Positions 30,407 through 41,994 of a stretch of 64,000 nucleotides of DNA are shown here, piece after piece. The translations under genes were made by a program, and so were the position numbers. This DNA comes from Pyrenophora tritici-repentis (taxonomy: Eukaryota > Ascomycota > Dothideomycetes > Pleosporales > Pleosporaceae), in the NCBI RefSeq assembly GCF_003171515.1, contig NC_089394.1, positions 558,001-622,000 on the forward strand. Direction: 5' to 3'. The notes beneath the pieces were generated by a model. That model was not told the DNA's origin. It saw only the letters and a list, made by a program, of their open reading frames with translations, and did no database searches. The number at the start of each line of letters is the position of its first letter. Positions within the stretch are counted from its first letter, which is position 1.

Positions 30407-32263
30407 CTATCTGAATTTTTGTGGGAGGTTGACGTTGCGGCCACGTGATGTGGTCTTTGGTGGTGGAGGCGATGGAGGAGATGCAACTCTATCGCGAGCT
30501 CTATCCTCCATCGCTCGTTTTTGACGCTTGTTCTTAGAAGAGGGCGCTCTTGAGGCTTTACGCTTGCGTTGTTGAGCTTGTTGGGTGGCTTTTTTCTGGT
30601 GTTGAGCTTCAACTTTGCGCGCGCGTTCAGCTGCTTTCTCAGCTCGCTCAAGCTCCCTTATCTCCTTGAGCCTCTGCCTCTCTACACGCTTCTCCTCGAG
30701 CTTAACTTGACGCTGCAGTTGAACCTCCTCACGCTGCTTCTTGGCCTGTGCTTTTTGGAGTTTCTCCTCTATCTTATCTCGCTCCCGTACTACTTCTCTA
30801 GCTCGAGCCTCGCGTATCTTGCGAGGAGACCAGAAGACAGAGCCACCGTGATACTCCTGGCGCTGTTGAAGGTCAAGAGCTTTGCCCTTCTTCTTATGCT
30901 TCTTTTTATGTTGAAGAGCCTCCTTTAAGCCCTCGTTCTCATGCTGTAAAAGCTTATACTGCACAGAGAGATGGTGAACGCTTGAGCGCAGCTTTCTTGC
31001 CTCATACTGATGGCTATCATTGACAGCAGCTCGTACTAACCGATCGAGCTTTCTCCAGTCATGATCAGAGAGCCCTGAAGATGAGCTTCTCTCAGCTTCT
31101 GGCGTGCTGGCAAATCTACGAAGGATAACGTTGGGATCTATTGGCCATATACCAGTAGCTTCAAACGCTTTTAATATAGTTGATTGCTTAAACGAGGCCT
31201 GCCAAGCTCTCCAGAAGAGTGGGAAGAAGTCTCCTTTCTTAATTGGAATGAGGCCTTGAGCCTTGTAGAGATGGTTAGTGAGCTCGTTGGAGTAGGCTTG
31301 AGAGAGTGGCTTGAACAGCACTACATCGAGCGGCTGGAGCGTATGAGTCGAATGGGGAGGAAGGATCATGAGGAGGATCCTATGGCGATCGCAGTACTTG
31401 ATAAACTCCATCGTGAGGTGAGATCCATGGCCATCAAGGATGAGCAATCGCCATCTCCCTGATCGCTGCTTTGTATAGCGATCAAACACCTGCTCTAGCC
31501 AAGCTAGGCCTACGTCATTGTTTGACCAGCCTGTTAGAGATGATGAGACAAAGACCTCATGTTCTCCTGCCTTAATATCCTCCACCCAACTCGATCGTAT
31601 GGCTCCATTTTTAGCTGCGTAGATAAGGGCTGGAGGCAGCGAGCTCCCATCGGCGCAGCAGCAGGCCAGGAGTGTCAGAAACTCGCGTGATCCATCCTGG
31701 AGAGATGCTCGAACCTCTTTCTTATCCCATTGACGCCTGCTAAATATCCTCTTACTCCTGCCTATCATACCAATAAGGAAGCCCTTTTCATCCATATTGT
31801 ATATATCTCGAGCCTCTAGGTGGTATTCGGTGATCTTCTGGTGCAGCAGCTCGAAGTAGAGTCTATACTTTGACTCAGAATCAGCCAGGTGGCGCGTACG
31901 ATCCATGGCGGTGGTCCACTTTGAGATAAGATAGATCTCGTGTCGGTTAATGAAGCGAGTAACCCAGCTCTCGCTGAGCTGCTGATGGGCTACTTCTGAT
32001 GAGAAATTCCTGATCATCTCTCTTGTAGGAGGTAGGCCTTGCTTAGTGAGCTTAGTGATATATCGTACAAGCTCTAACTCTTGTTGTGGGCCGATAGCTT
32101 GCTGCTGAGCGTATCCATCGCTCCTAGGCCCTGTCACGCGCCTCCATCTTCGCCCTAGCGTTGAGCGGTTAACCCCCCATTTTTCAGCAACTTCTTTTAA
32201 TGTGAATTTCTCTCCTGGATCGCGCGATTCTAAATCTGCAATCGCTTCATCAATCGGAGCCAT
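30407..32263 (-). CDS. Pogo-family (Fot/Pot-like) DDE transposase
   Basis: 618 aa from the ATG at 32263 (MAPIDEAIADLE); the frame is open further upstream into the inverted repeat, but that part is non-coding. Order of domains: psq-type helix-turn-helix (about 4-45, FTLKEVAEKWGVNRSTLGRR), CENP-B-type DNA-binding helix-turn-helix (about 75-115, LSESWVTRFINRHE), and the DDE_1 catalytic core with Asp158 (YNMDEKGF), Asp277 (ILDGHGSH) and Asp313 (LQPLDVVLF). The spacing of 35 residues between the last two is a DD35D arrangement. A long Lys/Arg/Gln/Glu coiled coil follows (about 470-590), then the GRNVNLPQKF tail often seen in fungal relatives. All catalytic residues are present, so the enzyme may be active. 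Codon use differs from neighbouring host genes, with more A/T-ending codons. Confidence 0.93.
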   Translation of the reverse strand: MAPIDEAIADLESRDPGEKFTLKEVAEKWGVNRSTLGRRWRRVTGPRSDGYAQQQAIGPQQELELVRYITKLTKQGLPPTREMIRNFSSEVAHQQLSESWVTRFINRHEIYLISKWTTAMDRTRHLADSESKYRLYFELLHQKITEYHLEARDIYNMDEKGFLIGMIGRSKRIFSRRQWDKKEVRASLQDGSREFLTLLACCCADGSSLPPALIYAAKNGAIRSSWVEDIKAGEHEVFVSSSLTGWSNNDVGLAWLEQVFDRYTKQRSGRWRLLILDGHGSHLTMEFIKYCDRHRILLMILPPHSTHTLQPLDVVLFKPLSQAYSNELTNHLYKAQGLIPIKKGDFFPLFWRAWQASFKQSTILKAFEATGIWPIDPNVILRRFASTPEAERSSSSGLSDHDWRKLDRLVRAAVNDSHQYEARKLRSSVHHLSVQYKLLQHENEGLKEALQHKKKHKKKGKALDLQQRQEYHGGSVFWSPRKIREARAREVVRERDKIEEKLQKAQAKKQREEVQLQRQVKLEEKRVERQRLKEIRELERAEKAAERARKVEAQHQKKATQQAQQRKRKASRAPSSKNKRQKRAMEDRARDRVASPPSPPPPKTTSRGRNVNLPQKFR

Positions 32264-32311
32264 AGTTGTGGAGTTATTGCGCGTCAAAGTTGTAGTATTG
32301 AGACACGCGTC

Positions 32312-32362
32312 GGTGTTCGGCGGGGCATGAGATGAATCCGGGCATGAGGTGCACGGACACGT
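32312..32362 (-). repeat. Right terminal inverted repeat of the Tc1/mariner element
   Basis: 51 bp. Its reverse complement reads ACGTGTCCGTGCACC through GCCGAACACC, matching the left repeat nearly perfectly. It is followed directly by the TA duplication. Confidence 0.92.
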
Positions 32363-32509
32363 TACAGGGACCGGCCGGGTGCGTGCCGTGTTTACCCAAA
32401 AAGTTATCCGCGCCGCATCGTTCACTTATCTGAGCATCCCTCATCTTGCCTTGGCTCAAACTTTCCTCCAAGACCATCACCCACGAAGACTATACCATAG
32501 TCTTTGATC

Positions 32510-33690
32510 ATGTCGGCAATTGGCCCTTTTGAGGAACCCGTCCCCGGCTGCAAGCCAGCTCCTGCTCCGGCCTTGACCGCTGATCAACAGACAAAGTACG
32601 ACCAACTCCTGGCCGACGTCCAGACATGGGAGTCGCTACCCACGACGTCTGTCAAGACTACCGAAACCACGCCAATCACCGACGATGAGCGCATGTGGCT
32701 CACCCGCGAATGCCTCCTCCGATATCTCCGTGCCACAAAGTGGAATGTAGCACAGGCTGCCCAGCGTTTGCGCGCTACCTTGGTGTGGCGCCGTGAATAT
32801 GGCACCGACCGCTTCACTGCCGACTACATATCGGAAGAGAATCAGACGGGCAAGCAGGTCTTGCTGGGCTTCGACAACGAGGGAAGGCCATGTCTCTACT
32901 TGCTGCCACAGAACCAGAACACCAAGGAGTCACCCAAGCAGGTGGAGCATTTGGTATACATGCTAGAGCGCACCATTGACATCCACCCGCCTGGACAGGA
33001 GAGTCTGGCATTATTGATTGACTTCAGGAACGCTGGTGCCAGTGGCACACCCGGTTTGGGTATTGCCAAGTCGGTCCTGGATATCCTGCAAAACCACTAC
33101 CCTGAGCGTCTGGGCAGGGCATTACTAACACACCGTAAGCATGGCGTGAATTATACTTCTGGCGACATCTCCGCTGACAGCGCATCACAGTTCCCTGGTA
33201 CATCAAAACCTTCCTCAAGCTCGTGAATCCCTTTATCGATCCCATCACAAAGTCAAAGATAAAGTCAAACGAGCCACTCCCCGACCACGTACCCGCTTCT
33301 CAGCTTATGAAGGTTTCTGATGGCGAAGTCGACTTCAAGTACGACCATTCCGCATACTGGCCTGCGCTGGACAAAATCACCACAGAGAGGAGACGACAGA
33401 GGAAAGAGCGGTGGGAGAAGGGTGGCAAGATTGTTGGAGAGAGCGAGATCTACCTGTGGGGTGGAGACGAGCCGAGTCTCGGTGCGGGAAAGACAGCAGA
33501 AGCAGCAGCCCATGTGGATACCGAGGCAAGGGATTCTGCGGCTCCTCTCCCAGTCAGCAATGGTACTGATGCTGCGGCTTCTGCACCCGCCAGCGAGAGC
33601 GCCGATGCTACAAAGCAGGGTGCTGAGCTGGTTGAGGAGGTTGAGAAGCTAGATATCAAGGAGGGCGAGCCTGTCAAGGCTACGGCGTAG
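32510..33690 (+). CDS. PDR16: Sec14/CRAL-TRIO phosphatidylinositol transfer protein, Pdr16-like (2 exons)
   Basis: Moves phosphatidylinositol and sterols between membranes; Pdr16-type members influence azole tolerance in yeast (family knowledge). Exons: 32510-33134 and 33191-33690, with a 56-bp intron, giving 1,125 nt and 374 aa. The CRAL-TRIO N domain (WLTRECLLRYLRATKWNVAQ, LRATLVWRREYG) precedes the lipid-binding domain ([52 protein letters not shown]). The splice restores THLPWYIKTFLKLVNPFIDP. The C-terminal 90 residues are Ala/Glu-rich and probably disordered. The usual ATG at 32510 was chosen over an upstream TTG. The promoter is cut by the Tc1/mariner insertion 146 bp upstream. Confidence 0.9.
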
Positions 33691-34137
33691 ACGTGTTGCG
33701 TTCCTTCGAACCTTTGTGATTACCTACGTGCATATAGACCGTGTTCATATCCCAGTCAGTAATATTATAGATCATAGACCCCGCAGAGAGCTTCAAGAGG
33801 TCCTGGAGGCACCGACAAAGTCGTACATCTTTACAGTGCGTCTGCACTAGCAAATTGCGGCAGTACACCGACTCATGATCATGGCCAGCAATAGAGGTTG
33901 CATATATATCCAATGCACCGACGAGCATAGGCTGATTCTGCTCCTAGTGAATGCCATCAAACGCATCTGTCCACGGCAGCGTCATGCACGTGCGCGCAAC
34001 CTTGCACTAAAAGTGGCCGGACACACAACGCGTCTCCCATCGCCGTCCCCGCCTCAAACACATCGATCGCAATTGCCGCGCCACTCCCTTCCACCTCCAC
34101 CCCAAATTTCGTGTCTGAATAAGTGTGTGCAAATACC
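33691..34137. other. Intergenic between PDR16-like gene and SCC3
   Basis: 447 bp, same-direction neighbours. It includes a C/T-rich leader before 34138. Nothing else is seen. Confidence 0.5.
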
Positions 34138-37100
34138 ATGAGCGCGACCGACTCACCCTCGGCGGTTGACGGAGTCGCTTCTTCGACCGCGCGACGTAAA
34201 TCTGGACGCGTATCCAAGAAGCCAGACAGGTTCGCGCCTGTCGCGAGTCCGACCAGCAGCACAAAGCGAAAGCGTGGTGGTGACAATGAGAACGGGGATG
34301 ACGCGACGGACCCGTCGTCTGAAGAAGAGTCGGAACAGAGCAGCGAGGATGAGCCCGATGAAGAGGAATTGAAGGAGCGCAGGCGCAAGAAGAAGGCTAG
34401 AGCTCCTGCGCGTAAGCCGGCATCAAAAAAGGCAAAGACGAATGGCGACAGTGTCAGCCTGGCGATTCGACCTGCGAGCAATGCGATCAAGAAGTTGTCC
34501 AAACGGCCACGGAAGGCGCCTATTCGGAAAAGCACGCTTCCCGAGGAGACAGAGGGCTTATATGGTAGGTGGAGCTGGCTCAAAGGAAGCGCACATGGAC
34601 TAACGCGCCATAGCCGATGTCTTTGCCAGCGGAGACCGACTCGAAGATGTGACGGCACGATGGATGGCGCGATTCAACGAGCACGAGGCAAAGGCAGTGG
34701 CCGAGATCATCAACCTGGTACTGCAAGCTGCGGGCTGCGATCTACGGATAAACGAAGATGACATAGGGGACCCCGACAACGCGCCGAATCGCGTAGCAGA
34801 GATCCAGGAAGAGTTCCAGCAGGTACGTTACGGGCAACAGTAGGCTTCCTGCGCATGCTAATGAAAAGCAGTATGAAGTCACAGACTACCCATTGATCGC
34901 AAAGGCAAAAGACGGTGGCGGTCAAGCTTTCCGGAACGCGTTGCAGGGCTTCTTCCTTACCCTCATACAGACAGTCGCACAATCAGGCCTTCTGTACGAG
35001 AGCGCGGAGCTCATCGAGAATATCTCGGTGTGGCTGGGCGCCATGTCCTCGACCGGCAACCGCCCATTCCGGCACACCAGTACCGTTGCCTCGCTAGCCA
35101 TCACAACCGCCCTAGCCCAGGTCGCTGCGGACCTCGTCGAGAACACAGCAAAGCGCGTACGCCAAAGTGAGGCAGAAGCCAAGAAGTCGAAAGTAAACAA
35201 AGCGCGCGTCTCTGCCGCGGACAAGGAAATTGAGGAGTACAACCAGAGGCTGGAATTCGTTGGTGGTCAGCTGGACGACTGGTTCGCAGCCGTGTACGTC
35301 CATCGCTATCGAGATGTCGATCCAAAGATCAGGGTCGACAGCGTGGTAGCGCTGGCAGATTGGATCGTCGCATACCCCGATAAGTTCTTCGACGGCACCA
35401 AACTCCGATATCTCGGTTGGGTGCTCTCAGACCCAAATCCATCGACGCGCATCGAGGTGCTCCATCAGCTCTCGCGCTTGTTCCGAGACGAAAGTAAACT
35501 AGCGGGATTGAAGACGTTCACTGAGCGCTTTCGGCCACGTATCGTTGAAATGGCCACTCACGATGCTGAAATCAACGTACGTGCGGCAGCAGTCGATTTA
35601 CTCGACATTCTCAGGGAAGCTGGTTTCCTAGAGCCTGATGACATCGACTCAGTCGGCAAACTCATCTTTGATTCTGACGCAAAGGTTCGCAAGTCTGTTG
35701 TTGGTTTCTTTGCCGAAAATGTCAACGCCGCGTATGAAGCCACGGTAGAAGACATGGGAGGTGAAGAAGCACTCAACGAGGCCCTAGCTCCGCCTGAAGA
35801 AGAGGACGAAGAATATCATAACCCGCGCCTCGAGTGGTTGAAGCTGAAATGTCTCGTTGACCAACTGCTCTCGTATGACGAGGACGACTTTGAGCTGCCT
35901 TCTCAAATCCAACGCATGTCACCGGGCCAGGAACTGAGTTTGATATCTGTTGGTGTCGAATCACGGAGATCGCTCGCTGCACAAGCTTTATATGATGCTA
36001 TTCCGGAGATCCGAGAATGGGAGGTTTTGGCCGGATATCTTCTGTACGACCATTCACAAACAGTGCAGGGCGACAGCGATGACCCCGAGACTATGCTCCG
36101 CCAGACCTGTCAGCTTGAAGAGAGACATGAAACAGTCCTCCTCGACATCCTCAACGCCGTGGTACGCATTCGATTGCAGCGCTTGGCGGAGGTACAAAAA
36201 GACAAGAAGAAGACCAAGACTCAACGGGAGAGCGAAAAAGAAGACCAATCAGATATGGCTCGCCGACTCTCGTTGCTCATTCCTCAGCTGCTGAAGAAAT
36301 TTGGTGCTCTTCCTGAAACAGCAGCATTGTGTCTTCGGTTGGAGCGTGAGCTGAATCTGGAAGTATTTGAAGAGCTGCGACAAAATGCAGCTCTTACAGC
36401 GCTACTTGATGATATCAATAAGCAGTTCCTCACTCATCATAACGAGCGCGTCCTTGGCGAAGCTATTGGATCTATTCTACACGCTCAAGGTAGTGAAGAG
36501 CTAAGAGAGACGGTTGACCTCAAGGTCCAAGCACTTTGGGACGACCTGATTAACACTTTCGACACTCTTCGGCGAGACAAGGATTTCTCGGTACGGGGCA
36601 ACTTGGATCAGAACATTCTCCGGGGAGTTTCCAATGTCGTCTTAAAGATGGCGCAGCTCGTGACTGTCTCAGACGCTTCAGTGCTCGACCAAATTGTGGC
36701 ACCCACCAAGACAAAAGGCAGAGGCAAGAAGGCAGCGCTTGAGACAGCACCAATCGAGTCAGTATTGCAACTTCTTGAGCGTGGGGTCCCAGTCGAAGAC
36801 CTTGATGAGGAAACGGAGGAGGCTGACGATACTCTCGTCCGTCACGCAATGTCTGTCATGCTCATGTACTTCATGTGGAAGTGTCGAGATTGCACCAAGC
36901 ATGTCGAGGAGGGCACGAGCATGCCAGAAGACGAACTCATGGCATTAGTGGAGCGGAGGGACGCTTGCGTCACATCTTTGATGAAAATCATGGAGAGCCG
37001 AAAGGGTACCGACGAAGTCCGACTCGATGCGGCGAACCTTTTACTGGACATCTACACCATGTTTTGCACGCTCAGGGTCAAGAAGGGGAAGATGGTAAAG

Positions 37101-37799
37101 ACGCCTAAGAAGTCACAAGGTCGTCCTTCAAACTCAGACCACGACGACTGGGAGGCTCTCTGCCGCGACATCGACGGGAACACCACAAAGCTCATTCTGC
37201 AGATTCTCACGGCGTGGGAGAATCACCTAGCCAAGCTCACCAACAAGCGTCTTGAAGAACCGGATGTAGACGATGATCCCATCGACCCCGACGACGATCC
37301 TGAAAGCGATGAAGAGCCCACGGAAGAGCACACTGTCTCTGACAAGCAGGTTCGCGCCATCTTAGTCGAACAATCGCTCGATGCGTTTGGTGGTCGTATC
37401 GTACATGCCGTACTCGTCGGCGCCCTTGATAGTGACGGCTCGGGCACCGTACGCAAACGTCTGGAGCGCAACAAGCTGAAACTCACACCTACGTGGAGGG
37501 AAGTCGTGAATCATCTCGATGCTGTCAAGCAACGAAAGATTACGAAGAAGACAGCCAAGCCCGGTAAGCAGGGCGAGAAGACGGCGAAGAGCAAAGAAAC
37601 TGTCGACGTTGATAGCGAAGACGAGGAGGAGCAGGAACATGAAGAGGAAAATGAGGTACTTGGTGACGAGATTGAGGACGAGGAAATGGCCGATGCGGAC
37701 GCGGAGCAAACAAACGGTGTAGAAGAAGGTGAAGAGAACGGCGACGACGCGGCAGACAAGGAGAGGGACACCGAAGAAGAGAGCATTCTCGGTGACTGA
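34138..37799 (+). CDS. SCC3: Cohesin subunit SCC3 / STAG (3 exons)
   Basis: The HEAT-repeat subunit of the cohesin ring that binds the kleisin and DNA and is needed for sister-chromatid cohesion. Exons: 34138-34564, 34614-34822 and 34872-37799, with two 49-bp introns, giving 3,564 nt and 1,187 aa. The N-terminus is basic and disordered (KSGRVSKKPDRF, SEEESEQSSEDEPDEEE). Then comes the STAG domain (ADVFASGDRLEDVTARWMAR, NLVLQAAGCDLRINEDDI) and the stromalin conserved domain (FAAVYVHRYRDVDPKIRVDS, YLGWVLSDPNPSTRIEVLHQ). The C-terminal tail is strongly acidic (DVDSEDEEEQEHEEENE). Size and order match fungal Scc3/Psc3. A GTG codon five codons upstream was rejected as the start. Confidence 0.95.
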
Positions 37800-39527
37800 A
37801 TGTGTCAATTGACACGGATTTGTATGCTTCAATGTTGTTTAATTTTCTCATTACTTTCGCCTTCTCTCTGCGATGACCTCGTGGCGAGCCATATCGCGAG
37901 AGTGTAACTTGTAATTACGCCACGGCTGCGTACAGCATGGCGCAAAAGGCGTTCTTTTTCATGATGGCACGGTATATGGACGGATAATTTTGTATGAAAT
38001 CTAACTAGCTGAAGCTATGCTTCTAGCTATGTTTTCTCTCTCGCTTTCGCTCCCGCTCATAAGCTTCTCTTTTCGTGTCACCATACAAGCACAATGAGTA
38101 ATGCTTTGCCACGCTGCATCCCCGCCAAGCAAAGCCATGTGATGGCAACGAAGATTAATGCTAAGCAGATAGTCTTGACCGGAATGTACGCTAATGCCGG
38201 TCTTTTTGGCCCCCGGAGATGTGCTGGTGCGGAAGCCCATTGCTGCCAAGCAAAAAGCTTCAACCTCAGCTCTAGAGCAAGCCACCACGTTATTCTTTTC
38301 GCGCTTTTGGACCCCTCTTGTCCCCTTTCGAGGCCAACTAGTCTTGGGGGGCTTGGAAGAGATGGTCAAGCTGAAACGCTGCTCTCCTTCCGCAATAAGC
38401 TTCGTAGCGTAGAGCTTGCGTGTAGTGGGCAGAAATAGAAGGGCTGGGCGAGCGTGCCGACTTGCTTAAGCCTCGTTGCTTGGCGGGGTTAAGCTCGCAG
38501 CTGAAGATTTCGCCAGCGTATGCAAGATTAGCTGTGGGGTTTGCTGATGGGAATCGTATTCGCATGTACGCCATGATGAATTAGGTTTGCCCTCTTCCTA
38601 TGGAAATTTTCAGTAGGATTCGCAACAAGGTTTGTTGTTTTTGTGCCTTCGTATCTTCCCGTTTATACCAGCAAGACATTATACACAAGAGAAGGACGCA
38701 GGTACACGCCTCATCAACAAATTTCAGCCCGGCATTCACGACAAATGCGGAAACGAATCTAGCTCACAACACCTAGTCCCCGAGGCACGCCACCGGCACC
38801 CAACACGCCTCGCTACCACACAGCCCACGAAACCCTCGACCAGGTACGAGATTTCTAGTCTTCGTATCCTTCAGCCGCTTCCAGCATCTGCGCCTCGAAA
38901 TTTCCTAATGGGGAACCACGAGCTTCTTCCCATCTAGGGCAAGAACAGGGTCTCGATCAGTCTGTGGGATAGCGGTGGAAAACTAGTTCCTAGGTAGCCG
39001 TCGCCCCACAATCGTAGTTGAACAACAGCGACTACCCCCGCGTGATGCATATCGTACGTACGGTTGGAGAAACGACACTAAGAGACGGGATGAAATGTGT
39101 GAATCCTCCTAGCTCTAGATCTACGGTCTTTTTGTACGCCAGGGTCTTTTACTAGACTGAATCGAGTGGCATCGTGGACGCCTTGAAGTCGCCTACAAGT
39201 CTTTGCCCGCACGTCTTGGAAATATCGATGGCTGATACTTAGCACGGCTATTGGCTGTTTGTCGTGTCAGCTCAAAGTTTTCCCCAGTGAACTTTTTATT
39301 CTTGTCTAGAGCTTCGCTTAAGGTGTTTTTAGGTTGTGAAGGAAGATGGGGATCTGGGCTCGCGTGGCGTGGTATTCTGGCTGTTGCTGTTGTCAAGAAT
39401 AGAGCACGGAGATCGTAGGCAGCTTGGCTGTAGATTCTGGGGTTTCGAGGCTTAACATATATATTGTGTGTTTCTCCACCATTTTGTTTATCTTCTAACA
39501 CCAGATCAATTGTCTCTCAAGTTCAAT
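37800..39527. other. Intergenic, about 1.7 kb, with an AAGC-rich island
   Basis: No gene is supported. Between about 38000 and 38580 the tetramer AAGC or GCTT recurs about fifteen times and the composition differs from its surroundings. Minus-strand open frames of 78 and 122 codons cross it but have no recognisable protein. It may be a relic of a repeat. Confidence 0.4.
39456..39465 (+). promoter_or_regulatory. TATA-box candidate for the 632-aa secreted-protein gene
   Basis: CATATATATT lies about 65 nt upstream of the ATG at 39528, a usual spacing for a TATA element of a regulated fungal gene. Confidence 0.45.
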
Positions 39528-41473
39528 ATGGGTCGTGTCTCACAAGTTGCCTCGTTGCTTGCGCTGGCCTCTACGGGGCTAGCTCAGCTTCCTGCTATTC
39601 AGCCATTCATGGTCACTGGGTCTCTGGATTCGTAAGTCTGTCCCCCGCCAGAACCATATAATTTCTAACTTACGCTAGGTGTGAGGTCAAGGGCACAGAA
39701 TACAATGCCGGTGGAGACATTGTAGTCAACAACTGGGAAATTACCGTCCCTCAGAACCTTATTGTCGCCTTCCCTGTCGTCTTCGCACCGTTCCGCGAGC
39801 TGTGCAGTGCTGGCGCTCTTACCTTCGAGACCACGGTTGTTGGCAATATTGTCAACGGCGAGGTCATCGCAGGTCAGATCTCAGTTGCCCAACGCTTTGG
39901 GCTTGAGGGGAGCCAGGGATACATTTCTGCCATCAATGCGGATGGTACTCTCCAGATTGCTGGAGGGGGACCAAGGATTCGTATCAATGACCCAGATGGT
40001 CTGTATGCACCCAAGTACGAAGCTCAGCCATACTGGATTGCCGACACAGCGAATCCCACGATTACTGCTTTCTCGGGATTTCCCATGTGTATCCCATACT
40101 CAGGCAATGCGGATAGGTGCTCGACTGATAACCGTGGCGCCGGCCAAGCTTTTACTCCCAAAGATGTTCTCAGCATGGTGCCGCTCCAGGTCGGGGATTT
40201 CATTGAGTACTCAGGCCTCAAGGTTGGAGGTAACGAGATGTTGGTGTCGGACATTGTGTGTATCAGCTTGCACATCACGACGCAAGCTAGTGCGACAGTG
40301 CCCAACTACATCCGCGTAGAGGACTTTCTTGTCGGTGTTGCCGACACTGCTGCCAATGTGGAAGTTGCCGACATCAAGGTCATCGGCTTCCTCTCGAGCT
40401 GCACTGGCGCCAGCGTCTCCATCAGCGCGATTGAGGTCGACCCCTGCACGGGCAAAGAGACATATCGTACCATCGGCTCAGCTACACCCAAGGCGGAGAC
40501 GCGCTGCAAGTGGGAAGCCAGAATTCCCTCGCCAGCACAAGGTCCCTTCACCCGCGAGTACCGCATCACGGCCAACTCGCCGGTCGTAGTGACGAAGGAT
40601 GGAATCAAGGCAGGTCAGTACGTCACTGCCGTTACGGAATGGATCTTCCCCGAAGTCGACATCCCCGGAACAAACCCGCCCCCCTATCCCTTCACCGGCA
40701 TCCGTGGTCTCGTTCAGGGTGACTTCCTCAACGGCAAACAATACGGCCCTCTATCTCCATTCCCAGGTCCCACTCCCCCAGCTCCCTCAAAAACTTGCAG
40801 CCCTGCCGATATTCCGGACCCAAGCGCCACGCCCACACCCTCATCGACCCCTAACCCAGACGCTCCTGCCTCTCCAGCTCCTGTAGTCAATATCCTCGCC
40901 TTCAGCAGCGCTCTCCGCGTCGGCACCGACGTGGTCCTCAGCGGCTCGAACATCGCCTCGGGTCTCTCAGACAGCGACCTTACCTTCGCCTGGACACAAA
41001 CCTCGCCATCTACACCTACCATCAGCATCTCTTCAGCCAGTAGCCCCAAAGCTACTTTCCTCGCCCCCAAGGTGTCTGCCGAAACAAGCTTCACCTTCAC
41101 GCTCACCATCACCCAAAAGTCAAACACCACAAACACTGCTAAAGGTACCGTCACCCTCAAGGTCAACCCTACCATCACGGATACCGTTACCATGGATACA
41201 TATACCTGGGAGTCACGGCAGTCAGGCAGTATCACAGTGGCGTGCAGTTCAAATGTTCGGAATGGGGATAATGCGGCCATGAACCTGGTGCTAAGTGGAG
41301 GAACGCCAAGGAAGATGACAGCTGTGGCTGGTAGCCCCGGCAAATGGACATACAGTGCGAGGGACACAGCGAGGCCAAGTAACCTCAAGTGTGTGAGTGA
41401 TTTGAAGGGAGAGAGTCCACTGAGAGCGGGGACTGCGACGACTGCAAGGAAGAGGAGGGCTGTAGTTTGGTGA
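39528..41473 (+). CDS. Secreted protein with beta-sandwich (PKD/IPT-like) region (2 exons)
   Basis: Exons 39528-39631 and 39679-41473 with a 47-bp intron, giving 1,899 nt and 632 aa. A signal peptide is clear (about residues 1-19, SQVASLLALASTGLAQ). The N-terminal part (about 35-390) is rich in beta-type segments and paired cysteines (IPYSGNADRCSTDN, SSCTGASVSI, VDPCTGKET). A Pro/Ser/Thr linker follows (about 415-450), then an Ig-fold-like segment (VGTDVVLSGSNIASGLSDSD, TLTITQKSNTTNTAKGTVTL) of the type seen in PKD or cadherin-like repeats. The end is basic (TTARKRRAVVW). Probably an extracellular or cell-wall protein; no catalytic motif and no GPI signal are seen. It is convergent with the small cysteine-rich secreted gene. 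Confidence 0.82.
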
Positions 41474-41723
41474 GGCTAGATATAACGTAATGAATTATGT
41501 GTTACACTTAGGGAGCAGATGCACAGGTAAACTGACATTGTATTCGATAGAGAGCTTATATTCAGAAGTGGATCGGGATAAAAAGTGCCCTCTCTTTGAT
41601 CTGAACGTCGTTCGGGCAGGCAACCCACAGAGGTTTCACCGAAGATCTCGCTAAAAAGACCTCAACACTATTTCTCCAGTACCGCACATGGTTTATTCCG
41701 TCTTGACTCCCCCTTTCCGAGAC

Positions 41724-41994
41724 TTAGATGCAAGCACAGCATTTACCATCGCAGTTCCTTTCAATCGTCTGGCCATTAGACTGGCAAAAGTTGCAGCACG
41801 GGCGGCCGTTGAATTCTGCACCGTTCGAGCAAGTCCATACCTTTCTGAGTGTTAATGCACGATCTCAAGCTCTATTAAATGTACGTCTAGGAGGAAGTAG
41901 TGTGGAGAACAGAATATACGTGAGGGACTGGCTCGCTGGCGACAGCCGCGACTAGGAGGGAAGCAATGAGGGCTGTGAGGGTTGTGAACTTCAT
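41724..41994 (-). CDS. Small secreted cysteine-rich protein, effector-like (2 exons)
   Basis: Exon 1 at 41920-41994 encodes MKFTTLTALIASLLVAAVAS plus EPVPH: a textbook signal peptide of about 20 residues. After a 79-bp intron (GTATAT donor; AAAG acceptor preceded by an ATTAAC branch-like site), exon 2 at 41724-41840 encodes a 38-residue domain starting VWTCSNGAEF. The whole protein is 63 aa. The mature part has eight cysteines, two of them as adjacent pairs, in the order C, CC, C, C, CC, C (positions about 28, 40-41, 44, 55, 59-60, 62), all in the last 36 residues. Small size, signal peptide and even cysteine number are typical of fungal effectors or antimicrobial-type peptides; the role is inferred. 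Both exons are too short to appear as long ORFs. Confidence 0.72.

Larger units (their letters stand above)
30253..32364 (-). mobile_element. Tc1/mariner element (pogo/Fot-Pot type), intact, with TA target duplication
   Basis: The element spans 30255-32362 (2,108 bp), flanked by TA at 30253-30254 and 32363-32364, the standard Tc1/mariner target duplication. The termini are inverted repeats starting ACGTGTCCGTGCACC. It carries one uninterrupted transposase gene on the minus strand. The open frame, matching ends and clear duplication indicate a fairly recent insertion with no visible repeat-induced point mutation. It lies in the divergent promoter between POL12 and the PDR16-like gene, whose start codons would be about 295 bp apart without it. 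Confidence 0.93.
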
